64,000 nt of DNA from Strigamia acuminata (taxonomy: Eukaryota; Arthropoda; Chilopoda; Geophilomorpha; Linotaeniidae): contig OX442319.1 of assembly GCA_949358305.1 (NCBI GenBank), forward strand, positions 1,054,001 through 1,118,000, read 5' to 3'. A program made the translations under genes and the position numbers. The notes under the pieces are model-generated. The model was not told the origin of the DNA. It saw only the letters and a program-made list of their open reading frames with translations, and ran no database searches. This document shows, one piece after another, positions 43,024 through 53,494 of the stretch (position 1 is its first letter; each line of letters begins with the position of its first letter).

Positions 43024-43655
43024 AGTCAGCAAAAGGGAAGGAAGACGAGGAAACAGAGGAGAGGAGAGGCAGCACAACAACATCAACATCACTTGCACAA
43101 CTCAAGATTTACCGATGCACATCAACATTTTGCGCACATTTCTCTCTTTTGATTCATTCGCTGCTTTCTGTATCCAGAATGTAAAATAAAATTAAACTTA
43201 AAAAATTAAATTAGACGTCTTTGTTCATTTTTTTTTAGCTTTTTCTTCTTTATTTTGTTTGATAAAATTTTTTTAAAAAAAGATTCAAGACACAAGGGGG
43301 AAAAAATGAAAGAGATAAACGAAGCTGGAGTGTAACGAATGACCTTCCCATTCCTCCCTCTGGTGGCTCATTGCAGAGGCGAGTTCACAAGGGAACTCAA
43401 GTAATCGACTCCTCCCTAGTAAAACTACCAACGCCCATTCGAGTTGTTCACCTTTGAGAAACGATGAAAGCAAACTGCGACACCAGACATAGTAACTCGA
43501 AACGGAAGATGTAGAAGGGAACAAAATAACAGAAAGAAGCAATGAGCTAAGCTCTAATTTTTTATTTTTTTTATCACGGAAGACCATATTTGGGATTGCC
43601 TTGCCGGTTTTAAAATTCCGTTTCATTTCACATTTGGCTCAAACGTAGAAAATTA

Positions 43656-43798
43656 AAACCGATTTTATTTCAGTTTACTACAGTTTCACATCCGTAAAAA
43701 TACTCAATGCCACCGCCAGATCACCTAAAACCGATTTTATTTCAGTTTACTACAGTTTCACATCCGTAAAAATACTCAATGCTACCGCCAGATCACTG
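43656..43798. repeat. 72-bp tandem duplication
   Basis: A unit starting AAAACCGATTTTATTTCAG and ending CCGCCAGATCAC is present twice in direct tandem with very few differences (for example GCCACC and GCTACC). It looks recent. Confidence 0.9.
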
Positions 43799-43883
43799 TT
43801 TGATTATTAACGCAGGATATATGATTTTACTTTAAAAAGGAAGGAATAATTAATTGTCATAGGTAATATACCAAGCGCGACGT

Positions 43884-43979
43884 GTAATTGTCGGGATAAT
43901 TAGGTCAGCTCTCATCTTCTTGCCTCATAAGATCTTATCTGACAAGAAGATGAGTGCTGACCTAATCCCGACAATTACT
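43884..43979. repeat. Short hairpin repeat
   Basis: TAATTGTCGGGATAATTAGG then TCAGCTCTCATCTTCTTG is inverted as CAAGAAGATGAGTGCTGACC then TAATCCCGACAATTA. The unpaired centre is about 20 bases. It may be a minimal foldback element. Confidence 0.75.
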
Positions 43980-43988
43980 CAAGCGAAG

Positions 43989-44336
43989 GTGTATTTTAAA
44001 CGAGAATTTACCGATAGAAAATAATAACCACGAATGAGATTAGGCCTAACAAAACATAAATCGTTCTCCCCACCAATCAAGACGCGCGTAAGAAACCGCA
44101 TTTGACGTTTGATGCTTGGTTCGTAAAGCCGCAACGGGTGGCGCCAGTAGCAAGAGAACAGAATTCTTGAATCGAGAATTATGCATGGCGAGAGGAATTT
44201 CTTCCCGGTAAGAACCAATGAAACGTCCAAAGCGGTTTGTTACGGGTTTGGTCGAGAGAACGATTGTTGTTTTGTTAGGCCTAATCTCATTCGTGGTTAT
44301 TTATAGCCCTAGCTAGTGGTAAATTCTCCTTAAAAC
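43989..44336. mobile_element. Foldback MITE, about 350 bp
   Basis: The inverted arms include ATTTTAAACGAGAATTTACC and CCACGAATGAGATTAGGCC then TAACAAAAC on the left, and the complements in reverse order on the right (44258-44336). The short arm segment GATTAGGCCTAA is itself palindromic. No coding capacity is visible. Confidence 0.8.
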
Positions 44337-44663
44337 TCATCACATTGATACACTCGAGCTAACAAAAAAGGGAGAATAAAAATCCATTCTACCAGAGCAA
44401 AATTGGAAATATTGAGTAGGCGCTACTGGGATAGTTCTCATCAAGGTTTGCACTAACTTAATCTTCAAACTCACCTGAGAATCCAGGATTATGATTCTTA
44501 TTGGTTGCTCCTAATCCTACTTTTTCCGAGAAGTATATATACAGTATATATACTCCAATTTTCCTCATTTTCAAGTGTCTGTTCTGTCTGTTCTTATATA
44601 TTATTATACATATATTATACGGTATATAAGCCCGACAGCTTACATTCTGATCTGTTGCTGTTG

Positions 44664-44832
44664 TTTCACTGCTCCTACACGAGCTGATGAAGAAAGACAA
44701 ACCCGTGCAATAAATTCCGGTAATTGATTAGCGTGATCAGCCATCCGTTACAGTTTTAAGTCGGATGGAGGCATCAAAATGGCCCGCCATGATTGTTGAT
44801 ACATCGTTGATTGTCCTCGCCAAAATCATCAC
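44664..44832 (-). repeat. Retroelement-like repeat (copy 2), minus strand
   Basis: On the minus strand this reads TGGCGAGGACAATCAACG, then CCTCCATCCG, then GGAATTTATTGCACGGGTTTG. It parallels the plus-strand copy at 26080-26245 word for word, with divergence. On the plus strand its 5' part contains CTACACGAGCTGATGAAG and AAACCCGTGCAATAAA, a pairing and CTGATGA pattern reminiscent of the ribozyme-like ends of Penelope-type and related retroelements. Confidence 0.5.
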
Positions 44833-44869
44833 TGCAGTGTTTGCCACACTCCATGTCCCAATGTACTCA

Positions 44870-45035
44870 AAGTGACCTGTTATTTTGTGACGCTGTTTCC
44901 ACAGCGCTACCTGTATTTACACATGAATAAACATGTAATTGTAATTTTCAACTTATGCAAATGACGTCTATATTCATTCCGCACACAAAGTTATAACTTT
45001 GAATGAAAACACATCAACTGGCGACGATCAAGAAC
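44870..45035 (+). repeat. Gypsy LTR 3' end with primer binding site (partial)
   Basis: An AATAAA near 44927 lies about 90 bases before the primer-site-like TGGCGACGATCAAG (45019). The arrangement and the CAGCGC...ACCT...AATAAAC word order parallel the sequence upstream of the intact gag at 62890-63047, where the site reads TGGCGACGAGATAAGG. No gag follows here; Copia-derived sequence comes next. Confidence 0.5.
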
Positions 45036-45239
45036 CATCGCACAACACTAGGGCCACTTCCACACAAGTTTTACAGGTTTTACAAGCTTTTTTTTTAGAC
45101 TTTTCGTCCACCACTCTCCGTGATCGTTTTGTTTGCGGTTATATCCACGATTGTCCATCTGGTAGACATTTCGTTTGGCTACGTTTACAATTACACCATC
45201 TAAATGGAGCAGACGATGATGGAGCTTCCGAACTTTCAT

Positions 45240-45620
45240 ACAGAATCCAAAAGTTAAGTGCGTGAAGTCTCCATTCTTTTTATAATAAAGGCACGGATCT
45301 GCATTCGTCGGTTTCAATCCAAATTTTCACAATTTCTCGTCCAACTTCTTATACCATTGTCGTGTCGATTGTTTTAATTCGTAAAGCGTTTTCTTCATTC
45401 GGCAAACACTTGATACCGTTTTCCTGCAAATAGTTGTCGAATTTTTCGTTCACATATTCTTTTCCCTTGTCCGACCGCAAGATCTTGAGCGCACATCTAG
45501 TTTCCTTCTCGCACAACGTTTTGAACGATCTAAATGCCTTGAAAACTCCACTTTTATGTTTCAAAAAGTATACTTTGCACCATCTCTGTTTTGAAATCGA
45601 TTCGTTTTGTCAAAAACTTT
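45240..45620 (-). pseudogene. Ty1/Copia relic: integrase joined to reverse transcriptase by deletion
   Basis: On the minus strand the first part is Copia integrase (FLKHKSGVFKAFRSFK, KILRSDKGKEYVNEKFDNYL, QENGIK). It then passes directly, with a frame change near 45390, into the reverse transcriptase (KKTLYELKQSTRQWYKKLDE, stop, KFGLKPTNADPCLYYKKNG). The region from the integrase catalytic Glu to the palm is deleted. The second catalytic Asp of the integrase is retained, but the following Asn reads Lys (RSDKG for RSDNG). Non-functional. Confidence 0.82.
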
Positions 45621-45699
45621 TTAACTTCTCTTCGATCGTTTCGTTCTCCAATACTTGAATAATGCGCAGTTCGAAGAGTCATGCGGCGACATGCGTAAC

Positions 45700-46157
45700 G
45701 GTGACACCCCCAAAAGTCGCCCTTAGGTTATGTTTTTACCAAATGTCGCCATTGGAAACGTTTCCCGTTTGGCGAAAAGAAATAAAATTAAATTTCGCCA
45801 TTAGGCACTGTAGTTGTTCTGACCAATGGCGAATGTTAAAATGATTTAACAGCAAACGTTTCCAATGGCGAAATGTAGTGAGAGCTAAGGCCAACACGAC
45901 TTAAAAGCATAAAAAACAGCAAACCTTTCCAAAGGCGACATTTGGTGAAAGCTAGGCCAAACTGTTACGAGGAGTGCTACGACAATCACGAGTGCAACAG
46001 TGCGACGACGGTTACGACAATCACGAGGGGTGATAGTGTAAAGATTGTTACGACAATCAATAGTGCTACAAGTGTAAAAACTGTTTCGATAGTCACGTGC
46101 GCTAAACGAGACTTTGTACGCGAAACAATTCCAACGGCGACATTTGTAGGTGTCACC
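45700..46157. mobile_element. GGTGACACC-ended element with CCAATGGCGA repeats
   Basis: Inverted ends GGTGACACC (45700) and GGTGTCACC (ending 46157) are each followed inward by AAA[AT]GTCGCC. The interior has two exact CCAATGGCGAA copies (45823, 45862) and several variants (TCGCCATTGG, TTCGCCATTAGG, CCAAAGGCGA, CCAACGGCGA), as well as a direct repeat built on ACGACAATCACGAG (about 45978-46060). No ORF is supported. The termini differ from the TATACTC family, although the internal 11-mer is the same as at 12893-13320. Confidence 0.65.
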
Positions 46158-46159
46158 AT

Positions 46160-47762
46160 TGTTTGGGCTAAACATTCTTGGGCGAATTTCAGCGGCCGCC
46201 CTTAGGCGTGTCGCAGTTGGTACGGAATCCCGGTTGGTGACTCTATTATCATTCTATTTTCCTACAGCTCATCTAACAAGTGGGGCCAAAATGACATTGG
46301 TGCCAATGCCAAGGTATCGTAACTTGTTATTTTGTGGATGTGGTAACATTATTTTCAGTATTTTTAAGAATGTTTATTTTTCTCCAGTGTTTAATGTAAT
46401 AAAAGCAGAACCAACCACGATCCTTCAATCTTTGATTAATTCCATCATTTATAAATCATTGTTTCCAAACGACTAGTCAAGAGAAAGTTTCAATTACTAA
46501 CAGTCTATATGCAGTTTAAAGTGATTTGTTAATCAAATTACCGAATTGCAAATTCTTCTTTTAAAATTCAATTTGAGTCTCATTTAGACACTAAAACTTT
46601 TACTGTTTCAAGAAAGTGAACTCTAAAGTAATGTTATCTACCAAGCTGATGAAGGCATTTATTCATTTCCATAAGGCTTTTGTTGATCTTTTGAAAGCAC
46701 TTTGCTTGTACAATTAACTATTCATGAGTGTTAATCCTGTTGTTACTGCAATTCCCAAATCATTTCCATAGGAGAAAAACAAAATGCTGCCAGTAATAAA
46801 CTTTGTGGTTTTTGGTTAGAGTTGGCTTTCCTAAGTCTTAATGGAACCAAGCCTCCATGGCCATTTTCTGTCAAAGCATGTCATTAAATGACAATACACC
46901 ACGACTATGTTTCCAAAAGTCCTTCCTAATTTAGGTGTGTAATTTGGTGCATTAATAAGCATACCGTACCTCGTACATGTCCACTTAAGTTACGGCCTAC
47001 CGGTATTAGATGGATGATCTGTATGTAGGCGCCCAAAATATTATACAAAATGATCCAAATTGAAACACGGACAGTAGTATTTTTTAAAATTTTAATTAGT
47101 TGTTAGAAAATGGGGAATAAATTTGCTACGGTACTCATTTATGATCACGCTTTATATTTTACGTTATTTTCATTGGTACGTTATTGCATGGCGGTGTTTA
47201 TCTAAAGACTGCTTTGTGAGTGCATTTAAAAGTGATATAAACATTAGGCAGTTTGATGGACAAATTCAAGACCTACATTGGCCAAGGGTTGGTAAATGGC
47301 CAAACAAAACTTGGCTTCTAAAATGATAAACAGGAGGGGAGAAAAAAATCCAACAGAGAAGAAGAAGAGCGAATATAAAATGTAGTTAGCTCGAAACGAT
47401 GCTCAAGTGTTGCAATACCATCATCAAACTGGCTCACACAAACTGAATTATTCATGATTTATTTTTATTTTTATTTTTTTATTTCGATAGTGGACTTTGA
47501 AAAATCTTATTTATAATATCTGTTGCAGCATAAATTTACTTTACTTTATCGGTGGTACGGTGATTAGTTTTTGTTACGGCTGACAACCTTGTGGAAAGCA
47601 CTTAAGACACAGCCGACACGTGTTTGACTTTTTCAAAAACTTGATAGCAAGCCAATCCAGAAAAAAAAATTATTCATTTATTTATTTATTTAAATTGTGA
47701 TTTATTTTTGCCGAGAAAAACCTATTACAAAATGAGAAAATTAACTCACATGAGCTAAGACA
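46160..47762. other. No gene recognised
   Basis: AT-rich sequence with short frames lacking recognised domains. Nothing with clear boundaries was seen. Confidence 0.5.
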
Positions 47763-47770
47763 CTACAGGT

Positions 47771-47979
47771 CAGGGGCGGATCTAGCATAGGGCTGATGGG
47801 GCTTGAGCCCAGGGCCCCCAAATTCTAGGGGGCCCCCAAGACACAAGGCAATGTACTAAAAAAACAAAAGAAAAAGGTTGCTAAAAAAAAAGAAGAAATG
47901 GTTGTTATTAAAAATTTCGATAAAGGGGCCCCGAAAAAACCTCAAGCCCAGGGCCCCCGAAAAGCTAGATCCGCCCCTG
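47771..47979. mobile_element. hAT-type MITE with perfect 8-bp target duplication
   Basis: The ends CAGGGGCGGATCTAGC and GCTAGATCCGCCCCTG are complementary. They are flanked by CTACAGGT on both sides (47763-47770, 47980-47987). The 209-bp body contains GGGCCCCC words in inverted arrangement and an A-rich middle. The exact ends suggest a fairly young copy. Confidence 0.95.
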
Positions 47980-47989
47980 CTACAGGTAT

Positions 47990-49875
47990 TCAAATTTTTC
48001 TTTAATGCTGCAACCAAAATAAGAATGAATAAAAGCCTTTAAAAAATTAAAATAAACAATTCCTCCCCATATAACTTAAGCTTATTAAGTTACAGTAGTT
48101 CTAACTTGCGGCACAATTATTTGTACTACGGTTCCCCTTTTTTAATTTTGTAAAATTGTATGTACGTACTTTTTATAAACAAAGACTAATGTAGTTGTTA
48201 GCCGTCGGATGGATTGCGGCTAAATGTCTTTGAAAACAATCTATAAAAAGTATGGATTTGATCGCAAATTAATGTTTAATGTTTATTATTATTTCCTAAA
48301 AGCAACACAAATTGAACTGCTTAAATTTATAGCAATATTTAATGTGAAGCAACACTTTTGGGGATGTGTAAGTTGTTACAGCACAACTAAACAAAAATGT
48401 GAATTCGAATGAATTCAGTGGATTACCCCTTTTTAAGCCGCATGTAGAGGCTTTGTAAACACCTGCTTGAAATAAATTTTTCTAGTATTAAATCAGCACC
48501 TTGATTGCTAATTTGCAACTTGCAGCAGCAGCAGCAGTTTGAAGACGGCGAGTAGAAGACTAAAAGACTTACTACTGGCAGTGCTTCCAGTCTTTTTTTT
48601 TTGTTACGTATTTATAATTTATATTCGTGTGAAAACAATAATTCTGAAAATTATGTGAAATTTATCTCAGTACTTATCACGCCATTAAGCTTAAACATTA
48701 CGAAGAGTTTATTGGGTTTAAGAGTTTAATTTTATTCTGTGTAAAGCAATAAATTGCGTGGGTAGGTGAAGTTAGTGCATACTTAATGATGTGTGGACGC
48801 TTTACAAATTGTAATGTTTGATGTGGTCGCGGCTTCTAGGATTGGCAAAATTTAAGACGACATGTGATCGAAATCGATAAAGCACACAACCCCTGTTGAT
48901 GCAATAGAGAAAACAAACCGTCTCGTCAAAATAGAACCAACTTTTGATATAAAATGAGTTAAGTTGACCTCATGGATTACTGAAAAGCAATTGTATAGAC
49001 AGGGTGATGTAAATTTCCCAAGGGTAAAGTGAAGTTAATAAACTCCTTCATTTTCCACAAGCGAGTTTTAAGATCCATCGCTTGTTGATGACACTATTAG
49101 AGAAAGTGGCGTTGCAAAAAATCCACATTTGACTCAGCTTTAATTCATCAACAGCTTAGTTCTACTTTAACATGAATTTACAAAGTAATAATAATAACCT
49201 ACCGTATACCGTATACTTTTAATTGCGCTCCAGTGCGCAATTTGCAAACAAAAATTCTCCGCGCACAATTGGAGGCCGGCATCGGTTAAGTGATTTTACA
49301 ATCATTTTCGCAATAAAATATACCAAAAATATGTGATAAATAAGAAGTTTTGCACACGTATCTAATAGAAATTTCAATTTTCAACTGAAACGTGCGTAAA
49401 ACGTTTTATTTATCACACTTTTTTGGTATACCGGTATATCGAAAACTGCGCAAAAAAAAAGGCCCACGGGCAATTAGAAGATCCGGTATCTTCTGTTTGC
49501 TTACAGTTTTGTAATCACTTACCTTGTTTAGACTTAATTTTCTGGAAAACTGATCATGTGTACGAACCAGTTTTCTAAAAAAGACAAACTTATTCGGAAA
49601 ACTAAATTCCAGTTGTACGAGGTAGATTTTGGGCTTTTTGCGCATCGGAAACTGCACGTAAACACCTGTTGTCGTGATCTTACTTTTACAATATTCAATT
49701 CATTGTGAGTGGCGGTTGGTCGCCTCATGGCCAGGGGAGGACCATGGGGCGTTTGGACACGATTAACGATGCATGCAGTTATTTAGGGGTTGCGCATTCA
49801 CCGTCTCTAGGTTGCTGAGTTGCCTTGCCTTGCAGCAACCCAGCCCAGTCCCACTGCTGACCACATGGTCAAGGA
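47990..49875. other. No gene recognised
   Basis: AT-rich sequence with a (GCA)n run of five units near 48524. No supported ORF, exon or bounded repeat was found. Confidence 0.5.
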
Positions 49876-49880
49876 CCCGG

Positions 49881-50005
49881 GTCGGGTCATTTCCTCGAAT
49901 CCCGTTTCCTCGAATTCTCTTTTTTTTGCGTTTTTTGAAATTTGCGAAAACGGGGCTCGTTTCCTCGAATTTTAATTTTGGTGGTACGTTTCATCGAATT
50001 ATGCA
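49881..50005 (+). repeat. MULE-like left terminal region
   Basis: GTCGGGTCATTTCCTCGAAT at 49881 matches the left end of the element at 35943 with the change of CATCGAAT to CCTCGAAT. Related words (CCCGTTTCCTCGAATT, CTCGTTTCCTCGAATT, CGTTTCATCGAATT) follow to about 50000. It lies about 100 bases upstream of the FLYWCH ORF and may be the 5' end of the same element. No matching right end was found before the next insertion at 50374. Confidence 0.5.
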
Positions 50006-50100
50006 CGTCGTCGCTGCGTGCATTTTACGTTATTTAAACTGTAGTAAACCATTTGTAAATTCAGTTCACTACAAACGCCCAACAATTTCTACTAGTAACA

Positions 50101-50364
50101 ATGGCCATCGAAATGGGCGAGACAATCCGAAGAAAACCTGCTCTGTGCTTGGAGGGTTTTGTTTACATTATCGACGTGAAGAAGCCCGATCGTAGCTATT
50201 GGAAATGCGAAAATTATTATAATCCTTGTGGAGGACGAATAACCACTAATTCGAATGTATTGCGACCGGAAAGGATTAGTAATCCAACTGCCCACACCCA
50301 CCCAGCCGATGCCTCTCGTAAGGATGTCATTAGGCTTCTTCCAAAACGCATGTGGATTGGATAA
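50101..50364 (+). CDS. FLYWCH-type zinc finger ORF
   Basis: The 87-codon frame encodes one FLYWCH finger with the full ligand pattern C36-X6-C43-X21-H65-X-H67 (SYWKCENYYNPCGGRITT, later TAHTHPAD) and the characteristic aromatic residues (FVY, YW). FLYWCH fingers bind DNA and are widespread in Mutator-like (MULE/Phantom) transposases and their domesticated derivatives. No transposase domain follows: the frame ends 9 bases before a foldback MITE (50374). With the MULE-like terminal words upstream, this is probably the N-terminal part of such an element. A small free-standing FLYWCH protein gene cannot be excluded. Confidence 0.7.
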   Translation: MAIEMGETIRRKPALCLEGFVYIIDVKKPDRSYWKCENYYNPCGGRITTNSNVLRPERISNPTAHTHPADASRKDVIRLLPKRMWIG

Positions 50365-50373
50365 TCCGATATA

Positions 50374-51147
50374 CAGGGTGGTCAGAAAGTCTGGTTCACA
50401 GTAAATAATTCCCAAACTGTTCTAGATGTTGATTCAGCAAAATGATTGTAAGGGTAGTATGTCGGTGGAAATCCAATTATGACATCCAATTTGACCTCTG
50501 AGATCATCTTCAAGGTCATCCATATTGTAATTTGAGAGCCGTGACAGATAGAGCAAAAAAGTGAATTAGAAAGTTGTAGAGCACCATCCAATTAGTCTAG
50601 AACTGTTCTTAAAAAAATTATTTCTTACTAAAAAATGTTGAGAAAAAAGGTCTGAAACGTTAGTCTACTCAGCATTGTAACCTAAAACTATCATGTTGGA
50701 ATGTATTTCCAAAATAAATTATTTCTTTTTTTTGTGGTTCCTCTTTTCCACTTACAAGTATGATCGAATAAAGTGTCCTAATTAAGGATTAGCTTGGTTG
50801 CCTCAATAGTTTTAGGTTACAAAGCTGAGTTACCATGCTGAGTAGACTAGCCTTTCAGACCTTTTTTCTCAAAACTTTTCAGTAAGAAATAATTTTTTTA
50901 AGAACAGTTCTAGACTAATTGAATGGTGCTCTACAACTTTCTAAAACACGTTTTTGCTCTATTTTTGCTCTATCTGCTACGGTTCTCAAGTTACAATATG
51001 GATGACCTTAAAGATGACCTCAGAGGTCAAATTGAATGTCATAATTGGAGTTCCCCCGACATACTACCCTTACAATCATTTTGCTGAATCAACATCTAGA
51101 ACAGTTTGAGAATTATTTACTGTGAACCAGACTTTCTGACCACCCTG
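50374..51147. mobile_element. Mariner/Tc1-type foldback MITE
   Basis: The 774-bp element begins CAGGGTGGTCAGAAAGTCTG and ends with its complement, flanked by TA (50372-50373, 51148-51149). The two arms are imperfect complements over more than 300 bp each, including CTAGAACTGTTCTTAAAAAA and its complement. Size and terminal octamer match the element in the galaxin intron at 23139-23920. It could be transcribed into a long double-stranded RNA. Confidence 0.88.
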
Positions 51148-51495
51148 TATAATAACAACGGAAAAATCCCAGGAGTATGAAACATGGTGGCAGTTGAAAT
51201 AATCTGTTCGTGCATCGGAATTCAGATTAAACAAGTACAGGAATTGCCATTCAATTGACCACTCACAGATACAGTCATGAAATCCCTTCCAATGGTCAAT
51301 TAGCGGATGCAGCAGTTGACCCGGTGTCACAGCAGTGGAATCTGTCTTTTGTAGTAAAAACACTAACTATTCATTTTATCTTATATGACAAAGACCGTAA
51401 CCAAATCTAGCTTAGAATAACAGGTTAGTTATTCTAAGCAATGAGTCCAATAAATCAAACAGTGTTCTCCAAATCAATCCAGAATTAATGTTGTA

Positions 51496-52540
51496 CCGGA
51501 TGGCCCACATAAAAGCGGCCCAACAATACACAAGAAGGGTTACAACTCAAAAAAATGTATTTACGCACAAAATTAAATATACATTAATCATTAGCTGAGG
51601 GCAGTGTTGTTTAATTGATGTTTTTAGTGCAGTTTTTTCCGCTCTTTCATTTGGTGTTTAGTTTTAGTGTTTAGTTTTTGACGATCCGAGCATTGGTTCT
51701 CGAGATATTTGCATTTTTCATCAATTTTTGTTTGAATTTTCCAAGTTTGATGGCACTAAACTCTATTCCAAAAAGTAATTGAAATACTCCCATTGGTTGG
51801 TTGGTGCTCTAGTTCAGTTGTGTATTGAATATGATGCTGTTTTCAGATTCCAGTAGACTTGTGCGAAGATTTTCAATGCATTTATACTGGTGTTATGAAT
51901 CTCCCAACCAATGGGAGTATTTCAATTACTTTTTGGAATAGAGTTTAGTTAGCCTGAATTTTAGATTTTGTGGTAATTTTGTGGATTTCTTTAGCAGTAC
52001 CGGTACCGGTACAGGTACACAGTACTTTTCAAAAAAAAATACTGCAATTTGAGACCGGTAACTGGTATCTTTTTAGGTACCATACGACTTTACTTTAGCA
52101 AAATCTCAAAAAATGTAGCAAAATCTCATAAAATCAAGTACAATCTCAGAAAATTTTACATAATCAAACACAATTTCAGAAAATTTCACAAAATCAAGCA
52201 AAATCTCGTACTGGTACATCTGAAGAAATCCACAAAAGTACCATTGAAGAGATTCAAAAAGTACCACAAAATTCAGGAATGACTAGTGCAATCAAACTTG
52301 GCGAATTCAGACAATAATTGAATAAAATTGCAAATATCTCGAGAAACAATGCTCGGATCGTCAAAAACTAAACACCAAACGAAAGAGCGGAAAAAACTGC
52401 ACTAGAAACATCAATTAAACAACACTGGCCTCAGCTAATGATGAATGTATATTTAATTTTGTACGTAAATACATTTTTTTGAGTCACCCTTCATAACCCT
52501 TCTTGTGTATTGTCGGGCCGCTTTTATGTGGGCCTCCCGG
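51496..52540. mobile_element. Foldback MITE with TA-flanked CCGG ends (complete copy)
   Basis: The ends are CCGGATGGCCCACATAAAAG and the complement CTTTTATGTGGGCCTCCCGG, with TA on each side (51494-51495, 52541-52542). The arms extend about 300 bp inward. The central part (about 51700-52320) contains GGTACCGGTACCGGTAC and short ATCTCA[GT]AAAAT repeats. A fragment of the same family starts the window (1-179) and a 79-bp deletion derivative is at 60428-60506. Confidence 0.85.
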
Positions 52541-53295
52541 TATTTTAAAGAGTGGTTTTAGAGATGTTTCATGTTCAGTTTTTAAATTCAGACTGAGGAG
52601 AATTCTCGCTCTGCAGGAAGTAGCATTTATTGTGTTCAATTTAACACAATTTCCACAAAACATTGGAGTTACAGCCTGTGTAAATTACATAATATTTCTT
52701 ACTCAAATTAGTAAGGATTTTCCTTATTTTCACAGGAAATGGCATTTCCTGTGGAGCAATTAGCTGACTGGATCTCCATGGCAACCCCCTTGGTGCCAGT
52801 ACCAGCATAAATGCAACTTGTACCAACCTCCTTAAAATATCCTAGGAAAAATTCCTTGTTAGCCCATATCATTTTCCAAAATAAATAAAACTTTCTTTCA
52901 AAATAAAACAAATAAATCTAAGTGATATTTTGAGATCACTACACTGTGCATGCGTAAAAGTGCCGTACTGACCTTGATATTACGTACCCCTTATTACAAA
53001 TGGCACTAATTATAAGCAAAAATGATGTATTCCCTTGTTTTCACAAATTTTAATCCTTCTTGCTTTTGGAAGTGTTACACGAGCTGAATTTGATTTGAAA
53101 TAATTCAACATCCATTTTGTTGTTACTGATAAACAAATTGCGTTATGGGTTCTGCCAGAAAACCATTGCCATGTAAACACACACATACAGTTATCCAGTA
53201 AGTAAAATTTGGATTTTCACTTATCTGGAAAACTGTGACCATGTAAACATAGTAAGTGACTGAAGTGAAAAGTTCTAAACTCTTATTGATATTGA

Positions 53296-53492
53296 TTCCA
53301 GCCGGGGTTCATTTGGTCGCCGGTCCCGTTTAAACGGCAATTCCAGGAATTGGCGCCGGTTCCAAATAAGCGCCGTGTCCGGTAAAATACGAATACAATT
53401 TTTTGCAAAAAAATTGGTGTTTTTAACGGAAAAATCACCATTTTTTGCCAAAAATTGGTGATTAAGCGAATCAGCGCCGGGTGGGTTTCATA
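53296..53492. repeat. GGCGCTTATT repeat (copy 2)
   Basis: GC-rich words (GCCGGTTCCAAATAAGCGCC, CAGCGCCGGG) alternate with A/T runs containing AAAAATTGGTG, as in the block at 28868-29110. It ends directly at the Tc1-type element (TA at 53493). Confidence 0.45.
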
Positions 53493-53494
53493 TA

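Noticed and set aside
42894-43184. 96-codon plus-strand ORF downstream of the promoter-like motifs
   Set aside because: Low-complexity Glu/Ser/Thr stretch, no splice donor at a sensible place, no domain; the minus-strand exon with a consensus donor is the better candidate.
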